Part shown: positions 22,092-33,200 of the stretch, piece by piece
How the letters are laid out: the number at the start of each line of letters is the position of its first letter
Numbering within the stretch: position 1 is the stretch's first letter
Origin: Xestospongia bergquistia
Taxonomy: Eukaryota; Porifera; Demospongiae; Haplosclerida; Petrosiidae
DNA: 64,000 bases
Reading direction: 5' to 3'
Assembly (NCBI GenBank): GCA_963965975.1
Contig: OZ014411.1
Span: 24,473,249 to 24,537,248 of the forward strand
Translations under genes and position numbers: made by a program
The notes under the pieces: generated by a model
Told to the model about the DNA's origin: nothing
Seen by the model: the letters and a program-made list of their open reading frames with translations, nothing else
Databases searched by the model: none

Positions 22092-22314
22092 ATGGTGATC
22101 TAAGTAGTATATGCACAGAACAAAGTACAGACTATTGTTTATAATTAAGAATAGTTAATAATTCAACAGTAGCTTAACTTACATTTCATTTTAAAGTTAA
22201 CAATTGAGTTGTGTTGCATTTGGATGTGCCTAAGTTGGACTTACCTTGTAACACATTCTAGGCCTAATCTATTCACTATTTTAACCTATTGCATACTCTG
22301 TCAAATATCTGCTG

Positions 22315-22405
22315 TAGCATATATGTACAAGGTCAGTTAGCAACATCAACGTAACGTTAGTAGTCCAGTATTGACTTTTCCTGAGAGGTCTGAATATCTG
22401 ACAAG
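22315..22405 (+). pseudogene. Relic of the FOXRED2-like last exon
   Basis: TATGTACAAGGTCAGTTAGC, AGTCCAGTATTGA, TTTTCCTGAGAGGTCTGA and ATATCTGACAAGGCTA run parallel to 20298-20390 of the FOXRED2-like terminal exon (GTACAAGGTCAGTTAACA, GGATCTTCCTGATAGGAGTG, AGTATTTCACAAGGCTA). It lies convergent to MFSD1-like copy 2, the same arrangement as the intact pair, so the duplicated unit included the FOXRED2 3' end. A fainter trace lies at 25750-25795 beside copy 4. Confidence 0.6.
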
Positions 22406-22518
22406 GCTAAATTAGTGAAAAATAACAGAACAACTCATGATCAATTTGTCATAAATAATATCTACTACTTTAAACCTTTAAATGTGCTGTATTTATATAA
22501 ATATATAATATATGTATG

Positions 22519-22528
22519 TATGCATGTA

Positions 22529-22588
<60 letters not shown>
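22519..22588. repeat. (TA)n microsatellite
   Basis: About 35 uninterrupted TA/AT dinucleotides. The open frame across it (22415-22627) is not a gene. Confidence 0.95.
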
Positions 22589-22590
<2 letters not shown>

Positions 22591-22651
22591 GCAAGTAATG
22601 TGTGATTTTTCTATCAAAACAATGTAAAAAGAAACTAATTTAATTTTGCAA

Positions 22652-24040
22652 TTACTTTGAGTATGAGTCTACTAGTTCGATTGTCTTCTTTTCTCCACAG
22701 TGACCACGTACATTAATCACTGGTTTGTGGGAAGTGGAATCCACTATCCACAATAAAATTGTTAGTATTATTCCAAGATAAAGGAGAAGACTGAACATTA
22801 TTTCTAACACAAAGTAACCAACTTCATCTACAAACAAACCACTCAATACTGTAAGACCTGACATTACTAAGTCGTAGACACAATGAACAATACCATAAGC
22901 TGTGGCAGCTTGATTTGTTTCAACCAGAAACCCAGGAAGACTCCACAATGAAGGAACAATGATAGTATATGAAATAGAATAAAGAACTCCAGCTATATAA
23001 GGCACAAAAGTTTGTCCATAACTAAAGATTAGTGTGACGTGAGCTGACAATGCAAACATAACTCCTAGTGTAGCCCAATAGCCCTGATATCCAGCAACAC
23101 CAATTAAATACCCAAGCAGAGGAGTAGCTAGTATAGTTGCACAGAATATTAGAGCATTTGCAACTCCAGAAGCTTCAAGAGTTAGTCCAAATTTTTTAAT
23201 AAAAAACACTTGACCAATTCCTACAAATGAATAGATGACAGGATAGTATGAAGATATTATCAATACTGTTAACCAATATCTAACTGAGAACTGGTTTAAG
23301 TCACTACATTTAATTTTTGAAAATTTGTGTTTTTCTCTCTGAAGAACTCTCTCTGACCTTATATCCATGATTGTGACAAACAGACCAGCAACTATCCCTA
23401 ACAAAAGTAATCCAACACCTACTAGTAAAGTTGCACCAAGACGATTGAGAGGATCAACAATAAAGGTTAAGTGCTCATAAACAAATTGAGGACCTGCAAG
23501 TCCTAAAGCACCTCCTAGTCTAGATGCTGTGACACCCAATGATATTGCAAGTGTAAATTTTGATTTATCAAATGAGCAAATAATGAGTGCTGCGGTGACA
23601 ACACCAGTCAATTCACCACCAATCCCAATGAAGAAACGTCCAACTAACATAACCCAAAATTGATCTACAAATGCTCCAAGTGCCCAAATGAACTGACCAA
23701 GAGCAGCTGTCGATGTTACTAGAATACATCCTAGTCTTAGACCTAGTAATCTATCAACTATCACTCCACCTACTAGACATAGAACAACGTTAGGCCAAGA
23801 TGATATTGACAGGAGAAGATCATACTTTTCAGCATCCACTTCCATCACTTCAATAATAATGTCTTCTAATCCTCCTGGACTTTCAGTACAGTAGAAAGTT
23901 GCAAATTTAGTGTAGCATATTAGCAATAAAAAAACACATTGATATGTCCAATGACTAGGATGACAGCAACCAGTGCGTGAAGTTGAAGCTTTTTCTTGAT
24001 CGATAGTACCATAGTTCATATTGTTACATACACTGCGCAT
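22652..24040 (-). CDS. MFSD1-like: MFSD1-like transporter, tandem copy 2 (intronless)
   Basis: 462 codons from the first Met, but the conserved start is probably Met8 (MNYGTIDQEKAS), giving 455 residues. About twelve membrane helices with the same landmarks as copy 1 (SSWPNVVLCLVGG, VDRLLGLRLG, GRFFIGIGGEL). It has several private changes, among them CVFLLLICYTKFATF in helix 1 and ITAALIICSF in helix 4, so it is not a recent duplicate. The central loop DIRSERVLQREKHKFSKIK is retained, and the frame is fully open, suggesting selection. It likely arose by unequal crossing-over within the array; the shared spacer lies to its right. Confidence 0.87.
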   Translation of the reverse strand: MRSVCNNMNYGTIDQEKASTSRTGCCHPSHWTYQCVFLLLICYTKFATFYCTESPGGLEDIIIEVMEVDAEKYDLLLSISSWPNVVLCLVGGVIVDRLLGLRLGCILVTSTAALGQFIWALGAFVDQFWVMLVGRFFIGIGGELTGVVTAALIICSFDKSKFTLAISLGVTASRLGGALGLAGPQFVYEHLTFIVDPLNRLGATLLVGVGLLLLGIVAGLFVTIMDIRSERVLQREKHKFSKIKCSDLNQFSVRYWLTVLIISSYYPVIYSFVGIGQVFFIKKFGLTLEASGVANALIFCATILATPLLGYLIGVAGYQGYWATLGVMFALSAHVTLIFSYGQTFVPYIAGVLYSISYTIIVPSLWSLPGFLVETNQAATAYGIVHCVYDLVMSGLTVLSGLFVDEVGYFVLEIMFSLLLYLGIILTILLWIVDSTSHKPVINVRGHCGEKKTIELVDSYSK

Positions 24041-24059
24041 GAGATAATAAGAGGCAAGT

Positions 24060-24300
24060 TAGGGTAAGCTAGGGGGCAGTCTTTCGTGGTAAAATTGTTG
24101 TTATAGAGTATTGCATGAATCATTATAATACCATGGTTACCAGACTATTGTACCTCCCATATTGTTTGATTACTGTCCTGATGAGTGGATATCCTTCCTC
24201 TTAAAAGATCACTCTTAGTTAATACTCATACTCAAACTTCAAGTTTATATTGTTAACATTTCTTGCACAGTAATATAATGGTTATGAATTCTATAAAACA
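24060..24300. repeat. Array spacer repeat upstream of MFSD1-like copy 2
   Basis: GGGGGCAGTCTTTCGTG, ATACCATGGTTACCAGACTA, GTACCTCCCAT and AAAAGATCACTCTTAGTTA recur at 25940-26110 and 29020-29170. A shorter match (CCATAGTTACCAGACTATA, CCTCCCATTGTTTGCTTACC) occurs at 18759-18795 in a FOXRED2-like intron, so part of the spacer may descend from that gene. Confidence 0.75.
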
Positions 24301-24329
24301 ACATTATACATATAAGCAACATTTTATAG

Positions 24330-25745
24330 TTAGGTAGAATAAGAATCTACTAATTCAATAGCTTTCTCTTGTCCACAGTGACCACGTACATTAATGACTG
24401 GTTTGTGGGAAGTGGAATCTACTATCCACAATAAAATTATTAATATCATTCCAAGATAAAGGAGAAGACTGAACATTATTTCTAACACAAAGTAACCACC
24501 TTCATCTACTAATAAACCAGTCAGTACTGTAAGACCTGATATTACTAAGTCATAGACACAATGAACAATACCATAAGCTGTAGCAGCTTGATTTGCTTCA
24601 ACTAGAAACCCAGGAAGACTCCACAATGAAGGAACAATGATAGTGTATGAAAAAGAATAAAGAACTCCAGCTATATAAGGCACAAAAGTTTGTCCATAAC
24701 TAAAGATGAATGTGAGGTGAGCTGACAATGCAAACATAACTCCTAGCATAGCCCAATAGCCATGATAACCAGCAACATTAACTAAATATCCTACAAGAGG
24801 AGTAGCTAGTATAGTAGAACAGAATATCAGAGCATTAGCAACTCCAGAAGCTTCAAGACTTAGTCCAAATTTTTTAATGAAAAACACTTGTCCAATTCCT
24901 ACAAATGAAAAGACAACAGGATAATACAAAGCTATTATCAATACTGTTAACCAATATGTAACAGAGAATTGGTTTAAGTCACTACATTTGATTTTAGAAA
25001 ATGTATGTCTTTCTCTTTGAAGAACTCTCTCTGACCTTATATCCAGCATTATAATTAATAGACTAGCAACTATCCCTAACAAAAGTAATCCAACACCTAC
25101 TAGTAAAGTTGTACCAAGACGATTAAGAGGATCAACAATAAAAGTTAAGTGTTCATAAACAAATTGAGGACCTGCAAGTCCTAAAGCACCTCCTAGTCTA
25201 GCTGCTGTGGCACCCAATGATATTGCAAATGTCAATTTTGATTTATCAAACCAGCAAATACTAAGTGCAGTACCAACAACAGCTATTAATTCACCACCAA
25301 TGCCAATGAAGAAACGTCCAACTAACATAACCCAGAATTGATCAACAAATGCTCCAATTGCCCAAATAAACTGACCAAGAGCAGCTGTCAACATTACTAG
25401 AATACATCCTAGTCTTAGACCCAGTAATCTATCAACTGCCACTCCACCTACTAGACATAGAACAACATTAGGCCAAAATGATATTGACAGGAGAAGATCA
25501 TACTTTTCAGCATCCACTTCCATCACTTCAATAATAATGTCTTCTAATCCTCCTGGACTCTCAGTACAGTAGAAAGTTGCCAAATAAGTGTAGCATACCA
25601 GTAACAACATGGCACATCGATATGTCCAATGACTAGGATGACAGCAACCAGTGTGTGTTGAAGTTGGAGCTTTTTCTTGTTCAATGGTACCATAATCCAT
25701 GTTGGGCACTAAATTTAACTCCTTATTGTCCACTTCTGATTCCAA
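24330..25745 (-). CDS. MFSD1-like: MFSD1-like transporter, tandem copy 3 (intronless)
   Basis: 471 codons from the first Met; Met16 (MDYGTIEQEKAP) is the start shared with copies 1 and 4 and is preferred. About twelve helices, with all MFSD1 landmarks: SFWPNVVLCLVGG, VDRLLGLRLG, GRFFIGIGGELI, GPQFVYEHLTF, FVGIGQVFFIKKFGL and GYFVLEIMFSLLLYLG. It is very close to the truncated copy 5 in the C-terminal half. The upstream segment encoding MESEVDNKELNL has no counterpart in the other copies and is likely 5' UTR. Confidence 0.87.
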   Translation of the reverse strand: MESEVDNKELNLVPNMDYGTIEQEKAPTSTHTGCCHPSHWTYRCAMLLLVCYTYLATFYCTESPGGLEDIIIEVMEVDAEKYDLLLSISFWPNVVLCLVGGVAVDRLLGLRLGCILVMLTAALGQFIWAIGAFVDQFWVMLVGRFFIGIGGELIAVVGTALSICWFDKSKLTFAISLGATAARLGGALGLAGPQFVYEHLTFIVDPLNRLGTTLLVGVGLLLLGIVASLLIIMLDIRSERVLQRERHTFSKIKCSDLNQFSVTYWLTVLIIALYYPVVFSFVGIGQVFFIKKFGLSLEASGVANALIFCSTILATPLVGYLVNVAGYHGYWAMLGVMFALSAHLTFIFSYGQTFVPYIAGVLYSFSYTIIVPSLWSLPGFLVEANQAATAYGIVHCVYDLVISGLTVLTGLLVDEGGYFVLEIMFSLLLYLGMILIILLWIVDSTSHKPVINVRGHCGQEKAIELVDSYST

Positions 25746-25779
25746 TTAGTCCAGTGTTGATACCTGACTGAGTATCTCA

Positions 25780-26180
25780 CAATGCTATCAACTAATTAGT
25801 GCCAATGTAATAGTCATTGGTTTGCAGGCTAGGCAATGGGCTCAATGGAATAGAAACTTGCGTACATTTACTAACTGTAGGAAATGCAGTGATACATTTA
25901 AGTTGGTATGTGATGAATACATGTGTGAAATGAGTGTATATGTTGTTATTGTGATAAGCCAGAGGGCAGTCTGTTATGATAAAATATATTTAATTGTTAT
26001 AGAGTACCATGGTTACCAGACTATTGTACCTCCCATTGTTTGATGTCCTGATAAGTATACATTCTACCTCTTAAAAATCACTCTTAGTTTACTTTGTTAA
26101 TACTCATACTCCAAAGTTATATTGTCAGCATTTTTGCATAGTAATTATAAAAACTATAAACAATAGCATTATATATATAA
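25780..26180. repeat. Array spacer repeat upstream of MFSD1-like copy 4's neighbour
   Basis: ACATTTACTAACTGTAGG, GTGATGAATACATGTGTGAA and GCCAGAGGGCAGTCTGTTAT occur here and again at 28945-29045 nearly unchanged; the 3' half matches 24060-24300. The open frame 25822-26043 (+) lies in this repeat and has no known domain. Confidence 0.75.
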
Positions 26181-26187
26181 GCAATAG

Positions 26188-27579
26188 TTAGGTAGAATTT
26201 GAATAAGAGTTTACTAATTCAATAGCTTTTTCTTGTCCACAGTGACCATGTACATTAATCACTGGTTTGTGGGAAGTGGAATCTACTATCCACAATAAAA
26301 TTGTCGACATCATTCCAAGATAAAGGAGAAGACTGAACATTATTTCTATTACAAAGTAACCACCTTCATCTACTAATAAACCAGTCAGTACTGTAAGACC
26401 TGATAATACTAAGTCAAAAATACAATGAGCAATACCATAAGCTGTGGCAGCTTGATTTGCTTCAACTAGAAACCCAGGAATACTCCACAATGAAGGAACA
26501 ATGATAGAATATGAAATAGAATAAAGAACTCCAGCTATAAAGGGTATAAATGTTTGTCCAAGACAGAACAAAACCGTAAGGTGTGCAGCCAATGCTATTA
26601 TAATTCCTAGCATAACCCAATAGCCATGATATCCAACAACATCAATTAAATATCCAACCAGAGGAGTTGCTAGTACAGCTGCAATAAATATTAGAGAATT
26701 TGCAATTCCCGAAGTTTCAAGACTTAGTCCAAATTTTTGAATAAAAAACACTTGACCAATTCCTACATATGAAAATGCAACAGGAAAATACACAGCTGAT
26801 ATCAATACTGTTAACCAATATCTAACTGAAAACTGGTTTAAGTCGCTACATTTAATTTTTGAAAATTTATGTTTTTCTCTCTGAAGAATTCTCTCACTTC
26901 TTATATCCATGATTATGAAAAATAGACTAGCAACTATCCCTAACAAAAGTAATCCAACACCTACTAGTAAAGTTGTACCAAGACGGTTAAGGGGATCAAC
27001 AAAAAAGGTTGAGTGTTCATAGACAAATTGAGGAACTGCAAGTCCTACAGACCCCCCTATTCTACGTGCTGTTACGCTCAATGACATTGTAAATGTCAAT
27101 TGAGACTTATCAAACCAGCATATAATAAGTGCAGAACCAACAACAGCTGTTAATTCACTGCCAATTCCAATGAAGAAACGTCCAAATAGCATAACCCAGA
27201 ATTGGTCTACAAATGCTCCAAGTGCCCAAATGAACTGACCAAGAGCAGCTGTCAATATTACTACAATACATCCTAGTCTTAGACCTAGTAATCTATCAAC
27301 TATCACTCCACCTACTAGACATAGAACAATATTAGGCCAATATGATATTGACAGAAGAAGATTATACTTTTCAGCATCCACTTCCATCACTTCAATAATG
27401 ATGTCTTCTAATCCTCCTGGACTCTCAGTACAGTAGAAAGTTGCCAAAAAAGTGTAGCATAGCAGTAACAACATGGTATATCGATATGTCCAATGACTAG
27501 GATGACAGCAACTAGTGTGTGTTGAAGTTGGAGCTTTTTCTTGTTCAATGGTACCATAATCCATGTTATGCGACATCAC
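26188..27579 (-). CDS. MFSD1-like: MFSD1-like transporter, tandem copy 4 (intronless)
   Basis: 463 codons; Met6 (MDYGTIEQEKAP) is the conserved start. It has the same twelve-helix layout. It differs from the others in helix 2 (SISYWPNIVLCLVGG), at ARRIGGSVGLAVPQF where the others read A.RLGGALGLAGPQF, and at ETSGIANSLIFIAAVLA, so it is the most divergent intact member. The frame is open to the end (NSYSNST). The transport role and lysosomal location are inferred from MFSD1. Confidence 0.87.
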   Translation of the reverse strand: MMSHNMDYGTIEQEKAPTSTHTSCCHPSHWTYRYTMLLLLCYTFLATFYCTESPGGLEDIIIEVMEVDAEKYNLLLSISYWPNIVLCLVGGVIVDRLLGLRLGCIVVILTAALGQFIWALGAFVDQFWVMLFGRFFIGIGSELTAVVGSALIICWFDKSQLTFTMSLSVTARRIGGSVGLAVPQFVYEHSTFFVDPLNRLGTTLLVGVGLLLLGIVASLFFIIMDIRSERILQREKHKFSKIKCSDLNQFSVRYWLTVLISAVYFPVAFSYVGIGQVFFIQKFGLSLETSGIANSLIFIAAVLATPLVGYLIDVVGYHGYWVMLGIIIALAAHLTVLFCLGQTFIPFIAGVLYSISYSIIVPSLWSIPGFLVEANQAATAYGIAHCIFDLVLSGLTVLTGLLVDEGGYFVIEIMFSLLLYLGMMSTILLWIVDSTSHKPVINVHGHCGQEKAIELVNSYSNST

Positions 27580-28387
27580 ACGAGGTGTATCTACAATGGA
27601 AGGCGTTTACTTTTGTTATTAAAAAACAATTAGCGTTAGTGCCTTGAACATAGTAAATTCCTGACAAGTGAGATGATAACCAGATATTTCTTAATTTTTC
27701 AATTTCTAACTCTTAATTCATCCATCTATCCATCAAGCCAAGTGAACCGAACCAGGTTTGGATTAGAATCGAAAGCAAGACCATTGTTGGCCATCTGCAT
27801 GCGTTGTTAGCTGGGCACTGACAATTTATTGATATATATTGCTTTGTGTTTCGATATTTTCACAGATTTGTCTTTGTTAGATATCAATTGTACATAAAAT
27901 CTCACAGAAACATACTTGAGAAAGTCATGAGTACGTATACATAATATATATATGATTTATCAGTTGTCATTAATAGTTATTTGTGATTAAATATTTTTGT
28001 TTTGTTTATTTAAAGATCATATTATTATTACATGCTTTAATTCATATATATAGTGTTGAATCGAGGCCAAATATCCAGAACAACTGACCATTCTTTAAAT
28101 GAACATAGTATATGATCTCATTACATAATAATGTAATGTACAGTTGTTGTAACATCAAATATTATGTGCCACAGTTACCATGTATTTGTATATCTTAATG
28201 TTTAATAGCCTTTGCTTTGAGATCTACTAACATTATCATGTGGAATAAAACTGTACTAATTTTATGTAAAGTGATGTGTAGCAGCACAAAACAAGTCACA
28301 TCAATATGTTTAACAACCATAGATAGAATGGTATCATTCAGTTGCTCTTGTGGCCTAGGTGTAATCAATTTAATCTCTGGTTTGCAG
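27580..28387. other. Intergenic stretch, no gene seen
   Basis: AT-rich sequence right of copy 4. No open frame with recognisable content and no clear repeat relation to the rest of the window was seen. It should contain the promoter of copy 4. Confidence 0.5.
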
Positions 28388-28513
28388 TCAGTAGACTCAG
28401 TACATGTGCAGTAGAAAGTTGCAAATCTAGTGTAGCATATCAGTGATAAAGAATACATTGATATGTCCAATGACTAATATCAGATAACAAAAACCAATGT
28501 GTTTGAAGCTGCA
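28388..28513 (-). pseudogene. Isolated N-terminal fragment of an MFSD1-like copy
   Basis: GCAGTAGAAAGTTGCAAATC, TAGTGTAGCATATCAGTGA and GATATGTCCAATGACTA match 23890-23990 of copy 2 closely; on the minus strand it reads LICYTRFATFYCT, parallel to LLICYTKFATFYCTES. The GT.. of the glutamine-rich start is disrupted and no downstream helices follow to the left. The open frame at 28195-28470 merely spans this fragment. Confidence 0.8.
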
Positions 28514-28929
28514 TGCATGGACTCAAGGTCAAGGGCTCCACTATATTAATTAATATTTAAGGTTCACTTAACTGTAACTCATGTAAATTTTAAGTTAAAA
28601 CTTCTTACTATATAATTACGTAATGATGTACCTAATGTCTTCGATTATCTACATACAAAGAGTATGTCTGTGTATTATCAGATGATTTCCCCTAGCTTTA
28701 AGCTTGGGTTTTTTCTATGTATAGCTAGTTACATATTACTATTTGAACTTATAATGATCAATTTGATGTTGTAATCTCATATTTCATTGAAATTTATAGA
28801 TTGTTACAAAAGTCTTATCTTATGCATGTACATCAGTTGAGCTGGGTACCTGATCTCTCATAGTAAAGGACATATCCACTTATCGTTTTGAAAGTAATAA
28901 CAAAATAATGACCTGCATTGATTATATGG

Positions 28930-29265
28930 TTATATAATATACACATTTACTAACTGTAGGGTATGCAGTGATACAATTAAGTTAGTATGTGATGAATACA
29001 TGTGTGAAATGAGTGTATATGTTGATAAGCCAGAGGGCAGTCTGTTATGATAAAGTACATTTAGTTGTTATAGAGTATTATAATACCATGGTTACCAGAC
29101 TAATGTACCTCCCACTGTCAGATATCTTAAAAGATCACTCTTAGTTTACTTTGTTAATACTCACACTCAAACTCCAAGTTTATAGTGTCAATATTTTTGG
29201 CACAGTAATATAATAGTATGAAAACCATAAAACAACAGCATTATACATATAAGCAACATTTTATA
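28930..29265. repeat. Array spacer repeat right of the MFSD1-like fragment
   Basis: A near copy of 25870-26170 (GTGATGAATACATGTGTGAA, GCCAGAGGGCAGTCTGTTAT, ACCATGGTTACCAGACTA). It ends where the 3' part of MFSD1-like copy 5 begins, as the spacer does at copies 3 and 4. Confidence 0.75.
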
Positions 29266-29266
29266 G

Positions 29267-30095
29267 TTAGGTAGAATAAGAATTTACTAATTCAATAGCT
29301 TTCTCTTGTCCACAGTGACCACGTACATTAATCACTGGTTTGCGGGAAGTGGAATCCACTATCCACAATAAAATTGTTGATATCATTCCAAGATAAAGGA
29401 GAAGACTGAACATTATTTCTAACACAAAGTAACCAGCTTCATCTACTAATAAACCAGTCAGTACTGTAAGACCTGACATTACTATGTCATAGGCACAATG
29501 AATAATACCATAAGCTGTAGCAGCTTGATTTGCTTCAACTAGAAACCCAGGAAGACTCCACAATGAAGGAACAATGATAGTATATGAAATAGAAGAAAGA
29601 ACTCCAGCTATATAAGGCACAAAAGTTTGTCCATAACTAAAGATGAATGTGAGGTGAGCTGACAATGCAAACATAACTCCTAGCATAGCCCAATAGCCAT
29701 GATATCCAGCAACACCAATTAAATATCCAAGCAGAGGAGTAGCTAGTATAGTTGCACAGAATGTTAGAGCATTTGCAACTCCAGAAGTTTCAAGAGTTAG
29801 TCCATATTTTTGAATAAAAAACACTTGACCAATTCCTACAAATGAATAGACAACAGGATAATATATAGCTGTTAACAATACAATTAACCAATATGTAAGT
29901 GAGAACTGGTTTAAATCACTACATTTGATTTTAGAAAATTTATGTCTTTCTCTTTGAAGAACTCTCTCTGACCTTATATCCAGCATTATAATTAACAGAC
30001 CAGCAACTATCCCTAACAAAAGTAATCCAACACCTACTAGTAAAGTTGTACCAAGACGATTAAGAGGATCAACAAAAAAGGTTAAGTTCTCATGA
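29267..30095 (-). pseudogene. MFSD1-like: MFSD1-like copy 5, truncated: only the C-terminal 60 percent
   Basis: The open frame is intact from the stop (NSYST end) up to about 30095 and reads FVDPLNRLGTTLLVGVG, DIRSERVLQRERHKF and onward to GYFVLEIMFSLLLYLG. Helices 1-5 are absent. At about 30094 homology to the transporter ends abruptly (after TTAAGTTCTCAT) and homology to the 5' flank of the beta-helix gene (CATTATGAGATTTATAAAAT) begins. It cannot make a full transporter. Confidence 0.85.
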
Positions 30096-30202
30096 CATTA
30101 TGAGATTTATAAAATCATTGAGGTTTAGAAGCACATACAGTACAATCACACAGTATTATTGTTTAAAAGCAACTATTCAAGTTGCTTCTATCAGGAAGAG
30201 CT

Positions 30203-33200
30203 ATGATTCAATCTGTATGGTTATTGCTACTGGTATCTAATTTACTAGTAGATGTAACTCTATCACACTGTCTTTTATTAACAGAATCTAATGATCTCAA
30301 CAATTCCCTATGTGATTCAAATGAAGGCTCTGTTCTACCAGCTGGAACTCAACTGCTCCTTTCCACTGATGTACATCACGTCTTGTCTTCAACTTCATTT
30401 TGTCTGGTTAGTAACACATCAAATATCATCTTACGTAGTGTATAATCAATAATTCCTGCTACTATCACATGCAAATCAAACCAAAATAACAGTTTTGCAT
30501 CTGTTGGGTTTGGTTTCTATAATGTTACTGGACTATCAATTGAAAATGTACACATAACAAAATGTGGGGGACTTATGCCATCAATCAGTATCCTCTATCC
30601 TAATGATACATCTTTTTACTTTCATGACAGTCAATCAGTCACATTGTTTATTAGTTATTCTTCTGATATCATGTTGTCAAAAATTAACATCAACAATTAC
30701 TATGGTTTTGCTATTCCACTAATTAATCCTAATAAAAATTCAACACTGAGTAATGTGAACATTAGTGACTCCTCTGGAAGTCTTCAATGCTCAAAAAATA
30801 TATCTCTGTCTTGTGGAGGCTCAGGAGTAATATTGTATTTTAGTAATAAAGATAATAGAACTAAAGTGTTGAGAGCTCACATACTCCTAAGTACCACCTA
30901 TATAAGAGGACTAGTTAACATTGTACCATATGATGATATATCAAATGCATATAAAGTCCACACAGAAGAGACTAAAGCAATCAGTGCATTTTCTTCTGGC
31001 ATGACAGTTATATTTAGCCAAGGTGACTACAGTGCTAATGTTATTTTGTCTAATACACATTGGTATTATGTATTTGGTGGCTTATTTAGTGGTATAGCAT
31101 TTATTTTCAATGATGCACCAGTAGGAAAGGTTTCTATTACAATAACAAAGTCAGAGTTCAATCACAATGTTAATGAAGGAAGTGACAGTGTTGGGATTGG
31201 GTGTATGGTAACTTCAACAAAGAGGTTTGCTTCTAGCTTTAAAAGTACTCTTGATATGACCTGGGATATAATAACTGTTACAGAGAGTGAATTTATTGAA
31301 CAAATTGATTTTTTTTCTACCAATGACTTTCATTTTCGTTATCACTCTATATTAAGTCTATACAATCATTCTTTCTTTCATATAATTACATCTTCTAATG
31401 TGTTAAACAAACTCAGAATTTACCTCTCTCATTTGACTTACTATGAAAGGTACATTGGAATACGTAATCCATTTATTCTCTCAGAAACAACTAAAGGACA
31501 CAAAAATTTAGAATTCATTTTACGTTCAATAAAAATACAATCAGGTGCTAACTATAATTCAATAGAGACAGCTGTAAATTCTGGTAAAGTAGTTTTTGTC
31601 AACACTAAGACTGTTTACTTCAATGGAGAGAATAATAGTTTCATAAATGTAACAGGGTCAATAATACAAGCACACAACAGTGACATACATTTAAATGGTA
31701 CATTACTTTTCTATAACAACAAAGCCAGTCATGGAGCTGCTATCAGACTTGATTCATTATCACATCTCTTTATTCATGATTCAACTAATGCTACATTCAT
31801 TAATAACAGTGCTTTCTTTTTTGGTGGTGCAATTTATTCACAAATGAACAGGAATCTCCCTATAACAAACCAATTGTGTACTATTCAAGTAGTGAGTCAA
31901 AATATATCCCAACTAAAGGCTAAAATGAGTTTTAAAGAAAATGTAGCCAAACTTGCTGGTAACTCTATTTATGTTTCTCCACTTTATGACTGTCAGCAGT
32001 TATATTTGAAAAAAGAAAATTTAAATGACTTATACAAGAAGTTATTTCACTTTAATGAAAATAGAACCTATCTTGAGATATCCTCAGTAGCTGTGAGTGT
32101 TGATCATTGCAGTATTAACAATAATACAAGCGATAATAACCAGATTATCCAAGTGTACCCTGGTCAAACAATTACAGTTGGTTTAAGAGCATATGACCTT
32201 AATGATAATCCTACTTATGCCGATATTCTTATCAGGCTGACTAAAAAAATTGCTACAATTCATAACCATCGAAGTCTGTTAGCTGTTGACGTCAAAAATC
32301 ATTTACCTATTGAACAACGAATTCAAACTGTCTACAGCAACAGTTGTACTCCATTAAATTTTACAATATTTCCAGAGAGTACAAATGATAAAAATATGTA
32401 TTTATATTTTGAGGTAGTAGGATACACACCTACAACCTCAGTCAAACTTGTTCAACAAACATGTCCTCCAGGATTTGTCTACAATAAGAGTAAAAAGTCA
32501 TGTGAATGTAGTTCATTTCTAAATACATTTGATATCATATATTGTGATATTGATACTACATCTGTTCATATTCCACCTAAATCATGGTTAGGAATTTTGG
32601 ACAATAAATATACTGTTGGCTATGCCAAGCACTGTCCTCCAGGATACTGTCACCCAAATACAATTATCAATATAACACAACATGATATTATGTGTAAAGG
32701 GAATCGCATGGGCTGGTTATGTGGTCAATGTAAGGTGAACTACAGTGTTGTCTTAGGCAGTAGTGATTGTTACAAGTGTTCTAATACACTACATATTGCA
32801 ATCACTCTAACATTCGGTATACTAGGTGGTATTGTGTATGTATTAATGTTGTTTGGTTTAAGATTGACCATTGACTTGGGCACACTTGGAGGATTTATTT
32901 TTTGGCTAAACATTATCTGGCCATATGTTATCCCTTCTGATATGACATTTAATGACAGGAGTCTAAAATATATGGTATACTTACTTACTTCTATCAAATA
33001 CCAATGGAATATACCAGTGTGTATAACAAGTAATTTCAATGAACTAGGCAAGACTGCTGTATTGTACTTTTTTCCATTTTATTTATGGTTTATAGTTGCT
33101 GTAATTGTTCTCTTAAGTCGATGTTCTACAAGGATTGCTAACCTCATTGTTGGGTCTTCTGTACAAGTACTTGTCACATTGATGTACATTTCTTACTCAG

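Noticed and set aside
22415-22627. Open frame with IYIYIY repeats
   Set aside because: Translation of the (TA)n microsatellite; likewise the frame at 56386-56643.
25822-26043. Cys-containing 73-codon open frame, considered as a small secreted protein
   Set aside because: No signal peptide and no recognised fold; the sequence is part of the transporter-array spacer and its second copy at 28945-29045 does not keep the frame.
29267-30095. Functional half-size transporter
   Set aside because: Helices 1-5 are missing and no promoter or start is conserved; the break coincides with the junction to the receptor array.
32770-33051. 93-codon minus-strand frame found in all three array copies (also 40591-40872, 48958-49239)
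   Set aside because: Conserved only because it is antisense to the well-conserved membrane region; changes follow the codon positions of the sense frame.
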